Positions 24,523 to 33,940 of a stretch of 64,000 bases of DNA are shown piece after piece. Position numbers and translations under genes: made by a program. The notes under the pieces are model-generated. The model saw nothing but the letters and a program-made list of their open reading frames with translations. It was not told the DNA's origin and made no database searches. Origin of the DNA: Gloeocapsopsis dulcis (lineage in GTDB: Bacteria > Cyanobacteriota > Cyanobacteriia > Cyanobacteriales > Chroococcidiopsidaceae). How positions within the stretch are numbered: position 1 is the stretch's first letter; each line of letters begins with the position of its first letter. The DNA lies in assembly GCF_032163395.1 (NCBI RefSeq), contig NZ_CP119968.1:4366001-4430000 (forward strand), written 5' to 3'.

Positions 24523-25407
24523 TTAAGTAAAACTGCCAGCAATCATGCCAGCAAGTACCAGAAAACCCAACCAAACATTTTGGCGAAACATATCTGCATA
24601 AGCTGAGTTAGCAATATCCTCTTGTTTTAAACGAAAATACTGCCAAATCCACCCAGATGTCGCTAGTACAAGGGCAATCCAAAAAGCAATATTGAGTTGT
24701 AATTCAATCCCTAACCAAGCAAGTAAAGCTACTGTTCCAATAAAGAGAATACCAATTGCATCCGCAGCATAATTACCAAAAAATAAAGCGCTAGAATTAA
24801 CACCAATACGGCGATCGTCATCGCGATCGCTCATGGCATAAACGGTATCAAAACCCAGTGTCCATAATACCGTCGCCCCCCAAAGTAACCATGTCGGAAA
24901 CGATAGCGATCGCGTTACAGCACTCCAGCTAATTAATACGCCAAATCCCCACGCAATTGAAAGGACTAACTGGGGAACCGGAAACACGCGTTTTGCACCA
25001 GGATACAAGAGAATAACTGGCACAGCAGCGACACATAGCCAAAACGATAAGGTGTTGAGATACAACGCTAAACCAAACGCGCAGGCTAACGCAACGAAAG
25101 CAACCACAATCCCCACCTTGACAGAAAACGCACGAGATGCTAGAGGACGACTGCGAGTTCTTTGCACTTGCGGATCGATGTCGCGATCCCAGAGATCGTT
25201 AACAACACACCCCGCAGCACTTGTCGCGAGAGTTCCTAAGACAATAACACCAACAAGCGGTAATGGTGGTGTTCCCTGCGCGGCTAAAAAGACTGCCCAA
25301 AGTGCGGGAATCATGAGAATTAACCTTCCTTCAGGCTTATCCCAGCGCAATAAGCGAATGACTGTAAACCACGTTGGTTCAGAGTTCTGTTCGTGCTGTG
25401 TCAGCAT
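24523..25407 (-). CDS. ubiA: 4-hydroxybenzoate polyprenyl (solanesyl) transferase
   Basis: The 294-residue integral membrane prenyltransferase has both aspartate-rich motifs: NDLWDRDID near residues 90-98 and DRDDDRRIG near 194-202, with eight to nine hydrophobic segments. In cyanobacteria this UbiA homologue prenylates 4-hydroxybenzoate in plastoquinone biosynthesis. It is divergent from ppx with about 100 bp between, an arrangement I recall in other cyanobacteria. It ends ten bases from the TIGR00725 gene on the same strand, so the two may be co-transcribed. Confidence 0.92.
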   Translation of the reverse strand: MLTQHEQNSEPTWFTVIRLLRWDKPEGRLILMIPALWAVFLAAQGTPPLPLVGVIVLGTLATSAAGCVVNDLWDRDIDPQVQRTRSRPLASRAFSVKVGIVVAFVALACAFGLALYLNTLSFWLCVAAVPVILLYPGAKRVFPVPQLVLSIAWGFGVLISWSAVTRSLSFPTWLLWGATVLWTLGFDTVYAMSDRDDDRRIGVNSSALFFGNYAADAIGILFIGTVALLAWLGIELQLNIAFWIALVLATSGWIWQYFRLKQEDIANSAYADMFRQNVWLGFLVLAGMIAGSFT

Positions 25408-25514
25408 GGTTTAAAAAGTTACCATAAATGAAATAATGAGAGAAAGAATTTTGGATCGGCTTCCCCTATAGAATATCGTTATTCGGATCGGGGCTGGAGT
25501 TCTAGTGAGTGTTC

Positions 25515-27194
25515 ATGGTCAATTTAGTATCAGCCAGTTCGGTAAGTATTCCTACTCAGGTAATGCAGCAAGAAAAAATCCTCGCTGCCATAGACTTGGG
25601 GACAAACTCCCTACATATGGTAGTCGTGCGCATTAAACCGGAATTACCAATTTTTAGTATTATTGCCAGAGAAAAAGATACTGTGAGGTTAGGCGATCGC
25701 ACGCCTGACGGGAATTTAAAACCCGAAGCCATCGAACGAGCGATCGCAACTTTAGGCAGGTTCCAGGAAATCGCTCGCAGCCTCAATGCAGATACGATTG
25801 TTGCTGTAGCCACAAGTGCGGTGCGCGAATCTCCCAACGGTAAAGAGTTCTTACAGCAAGTAAAAAATGAATTAGATTTAAACGTTGACTTAATTTCAGG
25901 GCAAGAAGAAGCAAGACGCATTTACCTCGGCGTTTTGTCGGCAATGGAACTCAATAGCCATCCGCATGGGATCATCGATATTGGTGGCGGTTCCACAGAA
26001 CTCATTCTTGGTGACAGTCACGAACCGCGATCGCTCAGTAGTACTAAAATAGGTGCAGTGCGGCTTGCGAGCGAATTTGTCACAACCGATCCCATCAGTA
26101 ATGCAGAGTTTCAATTCTTGCAAGCATACGTGCGCGGGATGTTAGAACGTCCTGTCGAAGAATTGCTAGCCAAGTTGCAACCCGATGAAACGCTCCGCTT
26201 ATTGGGAACTTCTGGGACAATTGAAACGCTAGCAGTCATTCATGCCAGAGAAAAATTAGGGATGGTTCCCTCGCCTTTAACAGGCTACCAAGTCAGTCTT
26301 AAAGACTTACGGGAGATCCTCAACCACTTGCGCAAGCTAAGCTATGCCGAACGCGCCGCAATTCCTGGAATGTCGGATCGCCGATCTGAGATTATTGTTG
26401 CAGGGTTAATTATTCTGCAAGAAGCCATGATGCTGTTAGGCGTAGATTTTATCACAATCTGCGAACGAGCGCTTCGTGAAGGTGTCATTGTCGATTGGAT
26501 GCTCACCCACGGCTTAATCGAAGATCGCTTACGCTATCAAGGGTCGGTACGTCAACGCAGTGTGATTAGAACTGCCCAAAAATATCAAGTTAAGTTAGAG
26601 TATAGCGATCGCGTCGCCGCCTTTGCCCTCAGCTTATTTGATCAAACACAAGGAGTCCTTCATCACTGGGGATCTGAAGAACGCGAACTTCTCTGGGCAG
26701 CTGCAATTTTACACAACTGCGGTCACTTCATCAGTCATTCGTCACACCACAAACACTCGTATTACCTCATCCGTAATGGCGATCTCCTTGGCTACACCGA
26801 AACAGAACTTGAACTCATTGCCAACATTGCCCGCTATCACCGCCGTAGCGCCCCGAAGAAAAAGCACGATCCCTATCGCAACTTACCTACAAAACAGCAC
26901 CGCCAAATGGTAAGTCAACTCAGTGCATTGCTACGATTAGCTGTTGCACTCGATCGCCGTCAAATTGGTGCGATCGCGCAAGTTCGGTGCGAATATCGTT
27001 CAGAAGCCCAAGAATTTCACTTATGGCTAACTGCATCGCAACCAGGTGATGACTGTGCTCTAGAATTGTGGAGCTTGGATTACAAAAAGGATGTTTTTGA
27101 AGCTGAATACAATGTCAAGCTCATAGCTACCCTAGAAACGTCTGAATCTCAAATCGATTCTCCACATCATGCCAGCTTGAATAGCCGCGATTAA
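25515..27194 (+). CDS. ppx: exopolyphosphatase / guanosine pentaphosphatase (Ppx/GppA)
   Basis: The product is 559 residues from ATG 25515 (a GTG lies two codons earlier). The actin-like ASKHA fold is shown by AAIDLGTNSLHMVVV and GIIDIGGGSTELILGD. A C-terminal HD-type region follows (ILHNCGHFISHSSHHKHSY, NIARYHRR). It hydrolyses polyphosphate or pppGpp and so links phosphate storage and the stringent response. Length fits the long cyanobacterial form. Single gene, divergent from ubiA. Confidence 0.93.
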   Translation: MVNLVSASSVSIPTQVMQQEKILAAIDLGTNSLHMVVVRIKPELPIFSIIAREKDTVRLGDRTPDGNLKPEAIERAIATLGRFQEIARSLNADTIVAVATSAVRESPNGKEFLQQVKNELDLNVDLISGQEEARRIYLGVLSAMELNSHPHGIIDIGGGSTELILGDSHEPRSLSSTKIGAVRLASEFVTTDPISNAEFQFLQAYVRGMLERPVEELLAKLQPDETLRLLGTSGTIETLAVIHAREKLGMVPSPLTGYQVSLKDLREILNHLRKLSYAERAAIPGMSDRRSEIIVAGLIILQEAMMLLGVDFITICERALREGVIVDWMLTHGLIEDRLRYQGSVRQRSVIRTAQKYQVKLEYSDRVAAFALSLFDQTQGVLHHWGSEERELLWAAAILHNCGHFISHSSHHKHSYYLIRNGDLLGYTETELELIANIARYHRRSAPKKKHDPYRNLPTKQHRQMVSQLSALLRLAVALDRRQIGAIAQVRCEYRSEAQEFHLWLTASQPGDDCALELWSLDYKKDVFEAEYNVKLIATLETSESQIDSPHHASLNSRD

Positions 27195-27248
27195 ACAGAA
27201 GTTATGTTGGCAGCAAAAACAACTAAATAACTGGTATTCTATTATTTT

Positions 27249-27261
27249 GATAATCATTATC
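27249..27261. promoter_or_regulatory. Fur-box-like inverted repeat
   Basis: GATAATCATTATC is a perfect 6-1-6 inverted repeat, continued by ATTAT, and closely matches the Fur consensus (GATAATGATAATCATTATC). It lies 34-46 bp upstream of the start of the cytochrome c'-like gene, so it would overlap that promoter. No experimental link is known to me; the call is from sequence only. Confidence 0.65.
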
Positions 27262-27294
27262 ATTATTTATTATAAGGCTGGGGAGTGTTTATTA

Positions 27295-27837
27295 ATGCGT
27301 CGTTTTTTTAAGCTGAGTGCAGTTGCAATCGTGATGATTCTATTGACTGTTGTCATCGCCTATCCTGGAAAAGGACAGGATGCTACCCCACCGCGAATTG
27401 TTCCTGGACCTTGGGGGGACATTGTTGATCCCGTTACTCCGCCTATATTTGAGTCAGAAGCGGATCGGATTACCTTTTATCGCCGTCAGCAGATGCGAGC
27501 AATATCAAGCCATTTTCGTTCGCTTGAAGGTATTATCGAGTATGATGCACCTTTTCAAGCGCAAGCGATGCAGCACATTGAGGCATTAAATGCGATCGCC
27601 CAACACCTTCAGCAGCTATTTCCCCCAGGAACAGCCGCCAACGACGGCGAAACAGGGGCGCGACCTTTAATTTGGCAAGAACCAGAGAAATTTGCCCAAC
27701 ACATTCAAGGCTTTCAAAACAGCGTCATTGCGCTGCAAAAGACACTCTGTTATACAACACCATCTGATGCATCTGAAGCATTAACAGCAGTTCGTCATCA
27801 GTGTTTAGCGTGTCATCAGTCCTATCGCGTACGTTGA
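27295..27837 (+). CDS. cytochrome c'-like protein
   Basis: From ATG 27295 (MRRFFKLSAVAIVMILL) the product is 180 residues with a signal peptide or N-terminal anchor to about residue 28. The single heme site CLACH is seven residues from the C-terminus, as in the class II four-helix cytochrome c' family, and the helices MRAISSHFRSLEGIIEYDA and AQHIQGFQNSVIALQKTLC fit that fold. Cytochromes c' bind NO and other gases or carry electrons in the periplasm or lumen. A Fur-box-like repeat lies in its promoter region, suggesting iron control. An open frame upstream to 27247 is probably untranslated. Confidence 0.82.
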   Translation: MRRFFKLSAVAIVMILLTVVIAYPGKGQDATPPRIVPGPWGDIVDPVTPPIFESEADRITFYRRQQMRAISSHFRSLEGIIEYDAPFQAQAMQHIEALNAIAQHLQQLFPPGTAANDGETGARPLIWQEPEKFAQHIQGFQNSVIALQKTLCYTTPSDASEALTAVRHQCLACHQSYRVR

Positions 27838-27968
27838 TGCGATCGCCTTCATAAAAGTGGTGCTCATAATTTCATTGCGGGATACTTAAAAGAAGCCTTC
27901 TGGTTATCTACCCTGAACCTCATGCAATTCTTGTTCGCTCAATCTACTACTCATTCTACGAAGTCTTC

Positions 27969-28226
27969 ATGAATCTATTTTCACAAGAAAAACCCAAAGC
28001 CGACCCAACAAAAGTGCGGCAACTTAAAACCTGGATCTACGAACTGCTAAGCTTGGAACCGGAAATTGCAGTTTCAATCAGCCAACTTCAATGCAAAGAA
28101 CCTGGATGCCCACCTGTTGAAACTGCGATTACAATTTTGACTGATCCAGCCCAACAATACAAAATTCATAAAGCGATCGGTGATATTGGACAAGCTGATT
28201 TGCTGAAACTTTTTCAAACTGAATAG
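27969..28226 (+). CDS. small conserved protein with C-x4-GCPPxET motif
   Basis: The 85-residue soluble protein has the central motif QCKEPGCPPVETAI and a C-terminal KIHKAIGDIGQADL. I recall proteins with this Cys-Gly-Cys-Pro-Pro-x-Glu-Thr core in many cyanobacteria and proteobacteria, where function is unassigned; the two cysteines could bind a metal. It is 131 bp downstream of the cytochrome c' gene on the same strand and upstream of a siderophore-type ABC pair, so a metal-related role is a reasonable guess. Confidence 0.65.
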   Translation: MNLFSQEKPKADPTKVRQLKTWIYELLSLEPEIAVSISQLQCKEPGCPPVETAITILTDPAQQYKIHKAIGDIGQADLLKLFQTE

Positions 28227-28613
28227 AGCTGGTGTAAGTTGTGCTCTCATCTACAAAACGGGATTCTCATACCAATTTCAAAGATACTTGTGACCTATCT
28301 TTACTTTGCGATCGCTCTCCCAAAAAACCGTGATCGTCCCCTTCTTCCAAAACTTTCAGATCGTTCGGCTTTGCCGTCTCGCAGAGAATCGCTCTTAACC
28401 CCATTTGCTCAATGAAAGGCGATCGCGCTATTCAGCATTATTCTCATTGTCAATACTGAACAACTTGCGATGACTGAATCATGACAAAACTCTCAAGATT
28501 CATTTCATCAAAGCAAACAAAATTTATTTTCGCTATAATGCGTTCAATTTATTGATATTTATTCTCATCAAATAGAAACTTAAACATTCATACTTTGCAC
28601 TGCTTCTAAAATT
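28227..28613. other. intergenic stretch upstream of the ABC gene
   Basis: No coding pattern is visible in these 387 bp. Two HIP1 sites occur (near 28310 and 28420). A TATAAT at 28534-28539 could be a -10 element for the ABC gene about 75 bp downstream. The segments ATTATTCTCATTGTCAAT (near 28438) and TTGATATTTATTCTCATC (near 28551) faintly resemble Fur sites but are too degenerate to call. Confidence 0.4.
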
Positions 28614-30398
28614 ATGAGCCATCAAGCATATACCAAACCACCAACCGGAATCTGGGACATTATCGCTCCTGTCAAAGGACGTATTGCAGGTGCAATCGCG
28701 CTCTCGGCACTGAGTTCGATTGCTGGGATCGGTGCATTGCTAGCGATTCCGCCGATTGCGGCAGCGCTATTGTCTGAGTCACCACCTGCGCAAATTTGGC
28801 AATGGATTGCAATAGCATTAGGAATGGTAGCGATCGCCTTTACCGCAAGAGTTTTTGCATTTCATGTCTCCCACATCGCGGCATTTAAACTTGAAGTTAT
28901 CTTACGAACAGCACTAACTGAACACCTTGCCCAAGTTCCACTCGGCTATATCATTACCACTGGCTCAGGTGCAATTAAGAAAATTGTGCAAGATGATGTC
29001 AAATCACTTCATGCCTTTGTCGCCGACAGTACGCCCTTATTTGGGCAAGCATACACAATTCCAGTACTGTCATTAATTGCAATGTTTGTTGCCGATTGGC
29101 GATTAGGATTAGTAACATTAGCGGTGCTTCCAGTAGGTATGATTTTCATTCGGCTGGCGTTACGCGATTATGCCGAACAAAGGGATGCTTACGATCGCGC
29201 TAATGAACAGATTAATAGCGTCATCATTGAGTTTGTGCAAGGAATGCAAGTCGTTCGCACCTTTGACGATGGTAGTAGTTCCTTCGCGCGATTTCAGAAT
29301 TCACTCGATGCTTTTACCCAAAAACTGCGTGAATGGAATGAAAAAACGCAGACTTCAGGTCGATTAGGAACATTACTATTTGAACCGCTACCCACACTAT
29401 TGGTCGTATCTGCAGTGGGAGCATGGTTCATGATGCAAGGAACTTTATCATTCCCGCGACTGTTGGTATTTCTTTTACTCGCCCCGCGATTGTGCGGAGC
29501 ATTTAAGCCCATTTTCACACTCTCCTATTTCATCAATCAAGCGAATGCCGGAGCGTTACGGATTGGGGCAGTACTGGCAGAACCAGCGTTACCGCAGTCT
29601 GAACATCCTCAACAGCCTGCCAATGCTTCGATTGCGTTACACAATGTCACCTTTGCCTACAGTGATGAGCGTCCAGCACTACAAGATGTATCCCTCGATC
29701 TGCCAGCCGGAACAGTAACAGCATTAGTAGGTCCTTCAGGTGCAGGCAAAACAACCCTAGCACGACTCATTCCTCGTTTTTGGGATGTCGATAATGGCTC
29801 AATTGAGATCGACGGTGTAGATGTGCGCCAGATGTCCTCTGATACCTTAATGTCCTGGGTTTCATTTGTCTTTCAAGATACCTTTTTATTGCACGACACG
29901 ATCCGCAACAACATTAAATTAGGTAGACCAAACGCTACTGATGAAGAAGTAGTCGCAGCAGCTTCTTCGGCACAAGCCCACGAGTTTATCCTCACTTTAC
30001 CCAACGGCTACGACACGATCGCTGGAGAACGAGGTACTCGGCTTTCAGGTGGACAGCGCCAGCGCATCACTATTGCCCGTGCGATTCTACAAGATAATCC
30101 CATTGTCGTATTAGACGAAGCCACTGCCTTTGCTGATCCTGAAAATGAAGCGTTGATTCAAAAAGCGATCGCCTCTCTGACTCAGGGTAAAACATTAATT
30201 GTCGTTGCCCATCGACTAGCAACAATTATGAGTGCCGATCAGATTGCCGTATTGGATCAAGGACGATTAGTAGAACTAGGTAAACATGACGAACTGCTTG
30301 CTAACGGTGGTGTTTATGCAAGACTCTGGTTGCGTCATCAGCAAGCACAGAATTGGGAACTCAAAGTGCGATCGCAAACCTTATCTGTAAAGTTTTGA
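28614..30398 (+). CDS. ABC transporter, fused permease/ATPase (siderophore-type half 1)
   Basis: The 594-residue half-transporter has an N-terminal six-helix exporter-fold membrane domain (to about 320) and a C-terminal ATPase: Walker A VGPSGAGKTT, signature LSGGQRQR, and Walker B IVVLDEATAFADPENE. The D-loop reads FADPE instead of SALD, a feature I recall for one partner of YbtP/YbtQ- and IrtA/IrtB-like heterodimers, which import iron-siderophores despite the exporter fold. The second half is at 31505 on the same strand, separated by a methyltransferase and a broken binding-protein gene. Substrate is inferred from the relatives and neighbours. Confidence 0.87.
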   Translation: MSHQAYTKPPTGIWDIIAPVKGRIAGAIALSALSSIAGIGALLAIPPIAAALLSESPPAQIWQWIAIALGMVAIAFTARVFAFHVSHIAAFKLEVILRTALTEHLAQVPLGYIITTGSGAIKKIVQDDVKSLHAFVADSTPLFGQAYTIPVLSLIAMFVADWRLGLVTLAVLPVGMIFIRLALRDYAEQRDAYDRANEQINSVIIEFVQGMQVVRTFDDGSSSFARFQNSLDAFTQKLREWNEKTQTSGRLGTLLFEPLPTLLVVSAVGAWFMMQGTLSFPRLLVFLLLAPRLCGAFKPIFTLSYFINQANAGALRIGAVLAEPALPQSEHPQQPANASIALHNVTFAYSDERPALQDVSLDLPAGTVTALVGPSGAGKTTLARLIPRFWDVDNGSIEIDGVDVRQMSSDTLMSWVSFVFQDTFLLHDTIRNNIKLGRPNATDEEVVAAASSAQAHEFILTLPNGYDTIAGERGTRLSGGQRQRITIARAILQDNPIVVLDEATAFADPENEALIQKAIASLTQGKTLIVVAHRLATIMSADQIAVLDQGRLVELGKHDELLANGGVYARLWLRHQQAQNWELKVRSQTLSVKF

Positions 30399-30470
30399 GT
30401 TTTAAGTTTTGAGTTTTGAATTAAAGGAGTTTTTCTTAACTCAACACTCAGCACTCATAACTCTCTCAAG
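30393..30470 (+). repeat. TTTTGAGTTTTGAATT-type repeat, copy 1
   Basis: Iterated GTTTTGAGTTTTAAG/GAATT words are followed about 20 bases later by AACTCAACACTCAGCACTCA, giving a weak hairpin that begins right at the ABC gene stop. The same unit, slightly changed, lies inside the hairpin repeat at 58540-58612. Confidence 0.55.
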
Positions 30471-30538
30471 CTTCCCTGCTCATATTGCCAGAATTTAGAG
30501 AATTGGTATTAGTTGAAGCACAGTAATGAGGTAAATAT

Positions 30539-31123
30539 ATGGATACGCTAACGCTCAAAATCGCTTTTCTCATTGGACTAGCAGCAAGCGCCATCATCCG
30601 CATTCCCTACCAGCGAGAAACTCAACAAAATACAATTATCGATAATCGCAAAACTCCTCAAGAAAAAGGATTGCTGTTTTCGGTATTTCTGGGGATGGTT
30701 GTTATGCCACTCGTTTATGTTTTTACCCCTTGGCTTGATATTGCCAACTATCATCTACCTGTTTGGGCTAATGACTTGGGCATTGTGACATTTGCGATCG
30801 CGCTGTGGCTATTTTGGCGATCGCATCACGATCTCGGTCGTAACTGGTCGCCCACTTTGCAAGTACGAGAAGCACACACACTGATCGCTAGCGGTGTTTA
30901 TCAAAAAATTCGCCATCCTATGTACGCGTCAGTCTGGCTGTGGAGTATTGCTCAAGCACTGTTGTTACCTAATTGGATTGCAGGTCTAACGGGAATCATC
31001 GGCTTTGGCATTCTCTACATTGTCCGAGTTGGCAATGAAGAACAAATGATGCTCGATCGATTCGGCGATCAGTATCAAGAATATATGCACAAAACCAAGC
31101 GATTAATACCCTACCTTTTTTAG
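30539..31123 (+). CDS. isoprenylcysteine carboxyl methyltransferase (ICMT)-like membrane protein
   Basis: The 194-residue protein has four to five hydrophobic segments and the conserved C-terminal motif of the ICMT/PEMT family: GVYQKIRHPMYASVWLW, followed by RVGNEEQMMLDRFGDQYQEY. These enzymes methylate small molecules, lipids or protein ends using S-adenosylmethionine at the membrane. It lies between the two halves of the ABC transporter, so it may modify the transported ligand or a lipid; this is inference. Start ATG has a TGAGGT about ten bases upstream. Confidence 0.82.
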   Translation: MDTLTLKIAFLIGLAASAIIRIPYQRETQQNTIIDNRKTPQEKGLLFSVFLGMVVMPLVYVFTPWLDIANYHLPVWANDLGIVTFAIALWLFWRSHHDLGRNWSPTLQVREAHTLIASGVYQKIRHPMYASVWLWSIAQALLLPNWIAGLTGIIGFGILYIVRVGNEEQMMLDRFGDQYQEYMHKTKRLIPYLF

Positions 31124-31154
31124 CAGTTTGAACTTCATTACTGAACGACAGCTA

Positions 31155-31500
31155 TGTTAACTATCACTGAAGAAATTCCCATCATTACTAAAACCTACCA
31201 AGCGGATTGTGAGCCTCACGGCAACAGGTTTAGATATTCTGCTGGAACTTGGGTTACAGCCCCTGGGCTATCTAGCTAAATGTGTTGCAAATCGACTTTG
31301 TGCAAACCTACTATGCGCCTTCCAATGTTCCACTTTCACAACAGCTCACAAATCACGCGTTGTGGCAACAACTGCAAGCAGTTCAAAACCACCAAGTCTA
31401 TGAAGTCGATCAGTTTTGGCACAGTGGTACTGGTACTCGAATGCTGCGCCTAATCCTCGAGCAACTGTTACCCAAAATTTATCCAAATTTAAGAAATTAA
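31155..31500 (+). pseudogene. iron-siderophore substrate-binding protein remnant
   Basis: Two pieces of a FecB/BtuF-like periplasmic binding protein remain. The N-terminal piece reads RIVSLTATGLDILLELGLQP, then LGYLA, near 31206-31280. The C-terminal piece, in another frame, reads QTYYAPSNVPLSQQL and QVYEVDQFWHSGTGTRMLRL up to the stop at 31500. About 200 residues between are gone and the reading frame changes, so the gene is dead. Its place between the two ABC halves fits a former siderophore importer component. Confidence 0.75.
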
Positions 31501-31504
31501 ACTC

Positions 31505-33247
31505 ATGCTCAACACCTATCGTCGCATGATGGACGTTGCCGGATCGTATAAATCGCAGTTGCAATCTGCGATCGTGCTTTCTGTGATTGCTTCTATTATC
31601 CAAGGAGTCATTTTTGCTCTTTTCTTTCCCTTACTATCAGCCTTGATGACTCAACCGATTGATATTCAACGAGTTTGGACGCTCTTAGCTTTATTCGGCT
31701 TTTTAGTTGTTGTTGAAGGATTGCTCCGCTGGCGAGAACTAGACTTTGCTTGGATGACATCTACTGATGTTGCCCACGAAACACGATTGCGACTGGCAGA
31801 ACAATTACGACGGATACCTTTGGAAGAACTGAATCAACGACAGTCTGGCGATCTCAATGTCGTGCTGAGCGGTAATGTAAGTGAGATCGTGCTGTGGATT
31901 GGCAGTCTCGCGACACTGATTATCCAAACATTGGTTGTGCCACTCGTCGTCGTTATCGTAACGCTGTTTATCGATTGGCGATTAGCTGTGGCATTGTTAG
32001 TCACATTTCCTTTGGCAGTGCCGATTTACCGCCGCATGCGGACTCTTGTCAAAAGTTTGCTGCGTGAGGTAGCAGACGCGGATGCAAACACTGCTTCGCG
32101 GGTGGTGGAGTATACCCAGGGCTTACCTGTACTGCGAGCAACAAAACAGGTTGGAGAGCGATCACAACGTCTTCAAGCCGCGCTGATTCATCAGCGAGAT
32201 GTTCAATCTAGAGGACAGCGACTGGTAAATTTACCGCTGATTGCCATGGCAACTGTAGTTGAAGTTGGTATTTTTACCGTAATCAGCTTAGGAACACTGT
32301 TTGTTCTGCAAGGAAGCCTTTCGATTCCTGCGTTGTTTGCGCTGGTAGCGATCGCAATGCGCTTTAGCGAACCACTTGCTCAACTAACAGGACTTGCTAG
32401 CGTCTTCGACTTAATGGAAATTGGATTAGAAAGGATCGAAGCCCTCATGAGCATTCCTCCTCTTCCTGTGCGAACACCACCAAATCAACTCACTTCTTTT
32501 GACATTACCTTTGAACAGGTTTCGTTTCGCTACGCTGATCAATCCGAGTGGACACTGCAAGATGTGTCATTTCACTTACCTGAACATACGTTGACAGCTT
32601 TAGTAGGATCGTCTGGTAGCGGTAAAACTACAATTACACGTCTGATTAGCCGCTTTGCTGATGTGCAACAAGGTAGCACTCGCATCGGTGGAGTAGATGT
32701 GCGCCAGGTGGAACCGAGTCAACTTATGCGTTATATTTCTGCGGTGTTTCAAGATGTCTATCTATTCGATGACACGATTCGTAATAACATCCGCATGGCT
32801 AAACCTAACGCGACAGATGTTGAAGTTGAAGTGGCTGCACGAGCCGCAAATTGTCATGAGTTCATTAGCCGTTTACCCAAGGGTTACGATACTTCAGTTG
32901 GTGAGATTGGCGGTACGCTATCAGGTGGAGAACGTCAACGCATTTCAATCGCGCGTGCCATTCTCAAAAATGCACCAATTGTCCTGTTAGATGAACCTAC
33001 ATCAGCTTTGGATACCGAAAGTGAAGTCGCTGTACAGCGAGCCATCGATCAACTTGTTGCCAATAAAACTGTGATTGTGATTGCCCATCGTCTGTCTACC
33101 GTTGTTGGTGCCGACTTGATTTTAGTTTTAGAAGCAGGACGTGTTGTGGAACAGGGATCGCATACAGAACTCCTAGCACAACAAGGGCGTTATGCTGCAT
33201 TATGGAATGCACAGCAGTGCGCTCAGGGATGGCGAATTGCGGCTTAA
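31505..33247 (+). CDS. ABC transporter, fused permease/ATPase (siderophore-type half 2)
   Basis: The 580-residue partner half-transporter has an exporter-fold membrane domain (to about 310) and an ATPase with Walker A VGSSGSGKTT, signature LSGGERQR, Walker B IVLLDEPTSALDTESE and H-loop VIVIAHRLSTV. Both halves therefore have intact Walker motifs, while the D-loop is canonical only in this one. It starts four bases after the binding-protein remnant. Family knowledge (IrtAB, YbtPQ) suggests siderophore or metal-chelate uptake. Confidence 0.87.
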   Translation: MLNTYRRMMDVAGSYKSQLQSAIVLSVIASIIQGVIFALFFPLLSALMTQPIDIQRVWTLLALFGFLVVVEGLLRWRELDFAWMTSTDVAHETRLRLAEQLRRIPLEELNQRQSGDLNVVLSGNVSEIVLWIGSLATLIIQTLVVPLVVVIVTLFIDWRLAVALLVTFPLAVPIYRRMRTLVKSLLREVADADANTASRVVEYTQGLPVLRATKQVGERSQRLQAALIHQRDVQSRGQRLVNLPLIAMATVVEVGIFTVISLGTLFVLQGSLSIPALFALVAIAMRFSEPLAQLTGLASVFDLMEIGLERIEALMSIPPLPVRTPPNQLTSFDITFEQVSFRYADQSEWTLQDVSFHLPEHTLTALVGSSGSGKTTITRLISRFADVQQGSTRIGGVDVRQVEPSQLMRYISAVFQDVYLFDDTIRNNIRMAKPNATDVEVEVAARAANCHEFISRLPKGYDTSVGEIGGTLSGGERQRISIARAILKNAPIVLLDEPTSALDTESEVAVQRAIDQLVANKTVIVIAHRLSTVVGADLILVLEAGRVVEQGSHTELLAQQGRYAALWNAQQCAQGWRIAA

Positions 33248-33295
33248 ATTTAGCTTGAGCATGAATAGTAAAATTTGCCAAGCATCTATTGTCAC

Positions 33296-33676
33296 TCAGT
33301 AATGACAACTAACAGATTGATTGCCCTGCTCGGAAATTGAAACATATACTTGTGAATTTTCAGGGCAAGTTTCAACGGCATTGTTTCTTCTAATTGTTAC
33401 AGTTCTAAAAATAACACAGCTACGAAAATTAGCTTTTTCATCAAAAGATATTGAGTGACCTTGCTTGCATGAGAAAGCTAAACTCCCTACTCTTACATCA
33501 ACATTAGTATCAATAATACAACTTTCGATTGACCCATTTTGATATCTATTAACCGTGCCACCGTTACAAGGTAGTGCGGCTTTGACTGGTAGAGAAAAGG
33601 TGAAGCAGTTTATTGTAAATAACCCCAGGGATGAGCTAATAGCTACCAAATATTTGAGATAAACTTTGCTTGACAT
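33296..33676 (-). CDS. small secreted cysteine-containing protein, unknown
   Basis: The 126-residue product has a signal peptide (LVAISSSLGLFTINCFTFSL, cleaved near SLPVKA-A). The mature part of about 92 residues is built from beta-like segments with regularly placed cysteines (CNGG, ESCI, FSCKQG, RSCV, ETCP, VSCHY), six in all, suggesting three disulphides. A repeated pattern of polar G-S-IESCIIDT then FRSCVIFRTVTI hints at internal duplication. I recognise no family. It is isolated, convergent with the ABC gene. Confidence 0.6.
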   Translation of the reverse strand: MSSKVYLKYLVAISSSLGLFTINCFTFSLPVKAALPCNGGTVNRYQNGSIESCIIDTNVDVRVGSLAFSCKQGHSISFDEKANFRSCVIFRTVTIRRNNAVETCPENSQVYVSISEQGNQSVSCHY

Positions 33677-33940
33677 AGACTTTAATATTAATTGAAAGCA
33701 GTATTCGTAATTCAGTTGAGTGACTCATCCATCCTGCCTTCTGCAACGACAAATTAGGTTTATAAAGCATGAAGAATTTCATAAAGAGGTGAAGAATACT
33801 TACTTATTCATCTATATCTTTTGTATAAATCTATCTATGTAAATCTCAGTATTTTCAGCTAATGGTTAATCAGGTTAGGTTTAGGGTTGATGTTTGGGTC
33901 ATGGCGATCGCTCATCAACAGCGGTAGTAGAGGGCAGAAC

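Noticed and set aside
28438-28575. Further Fur boxes upstream of the ABC transporter gene
   Set aside because: Matches to the consensus are poor and the region is AT-rich, so chance similarity is likely; only the site at 27249 is convincing.
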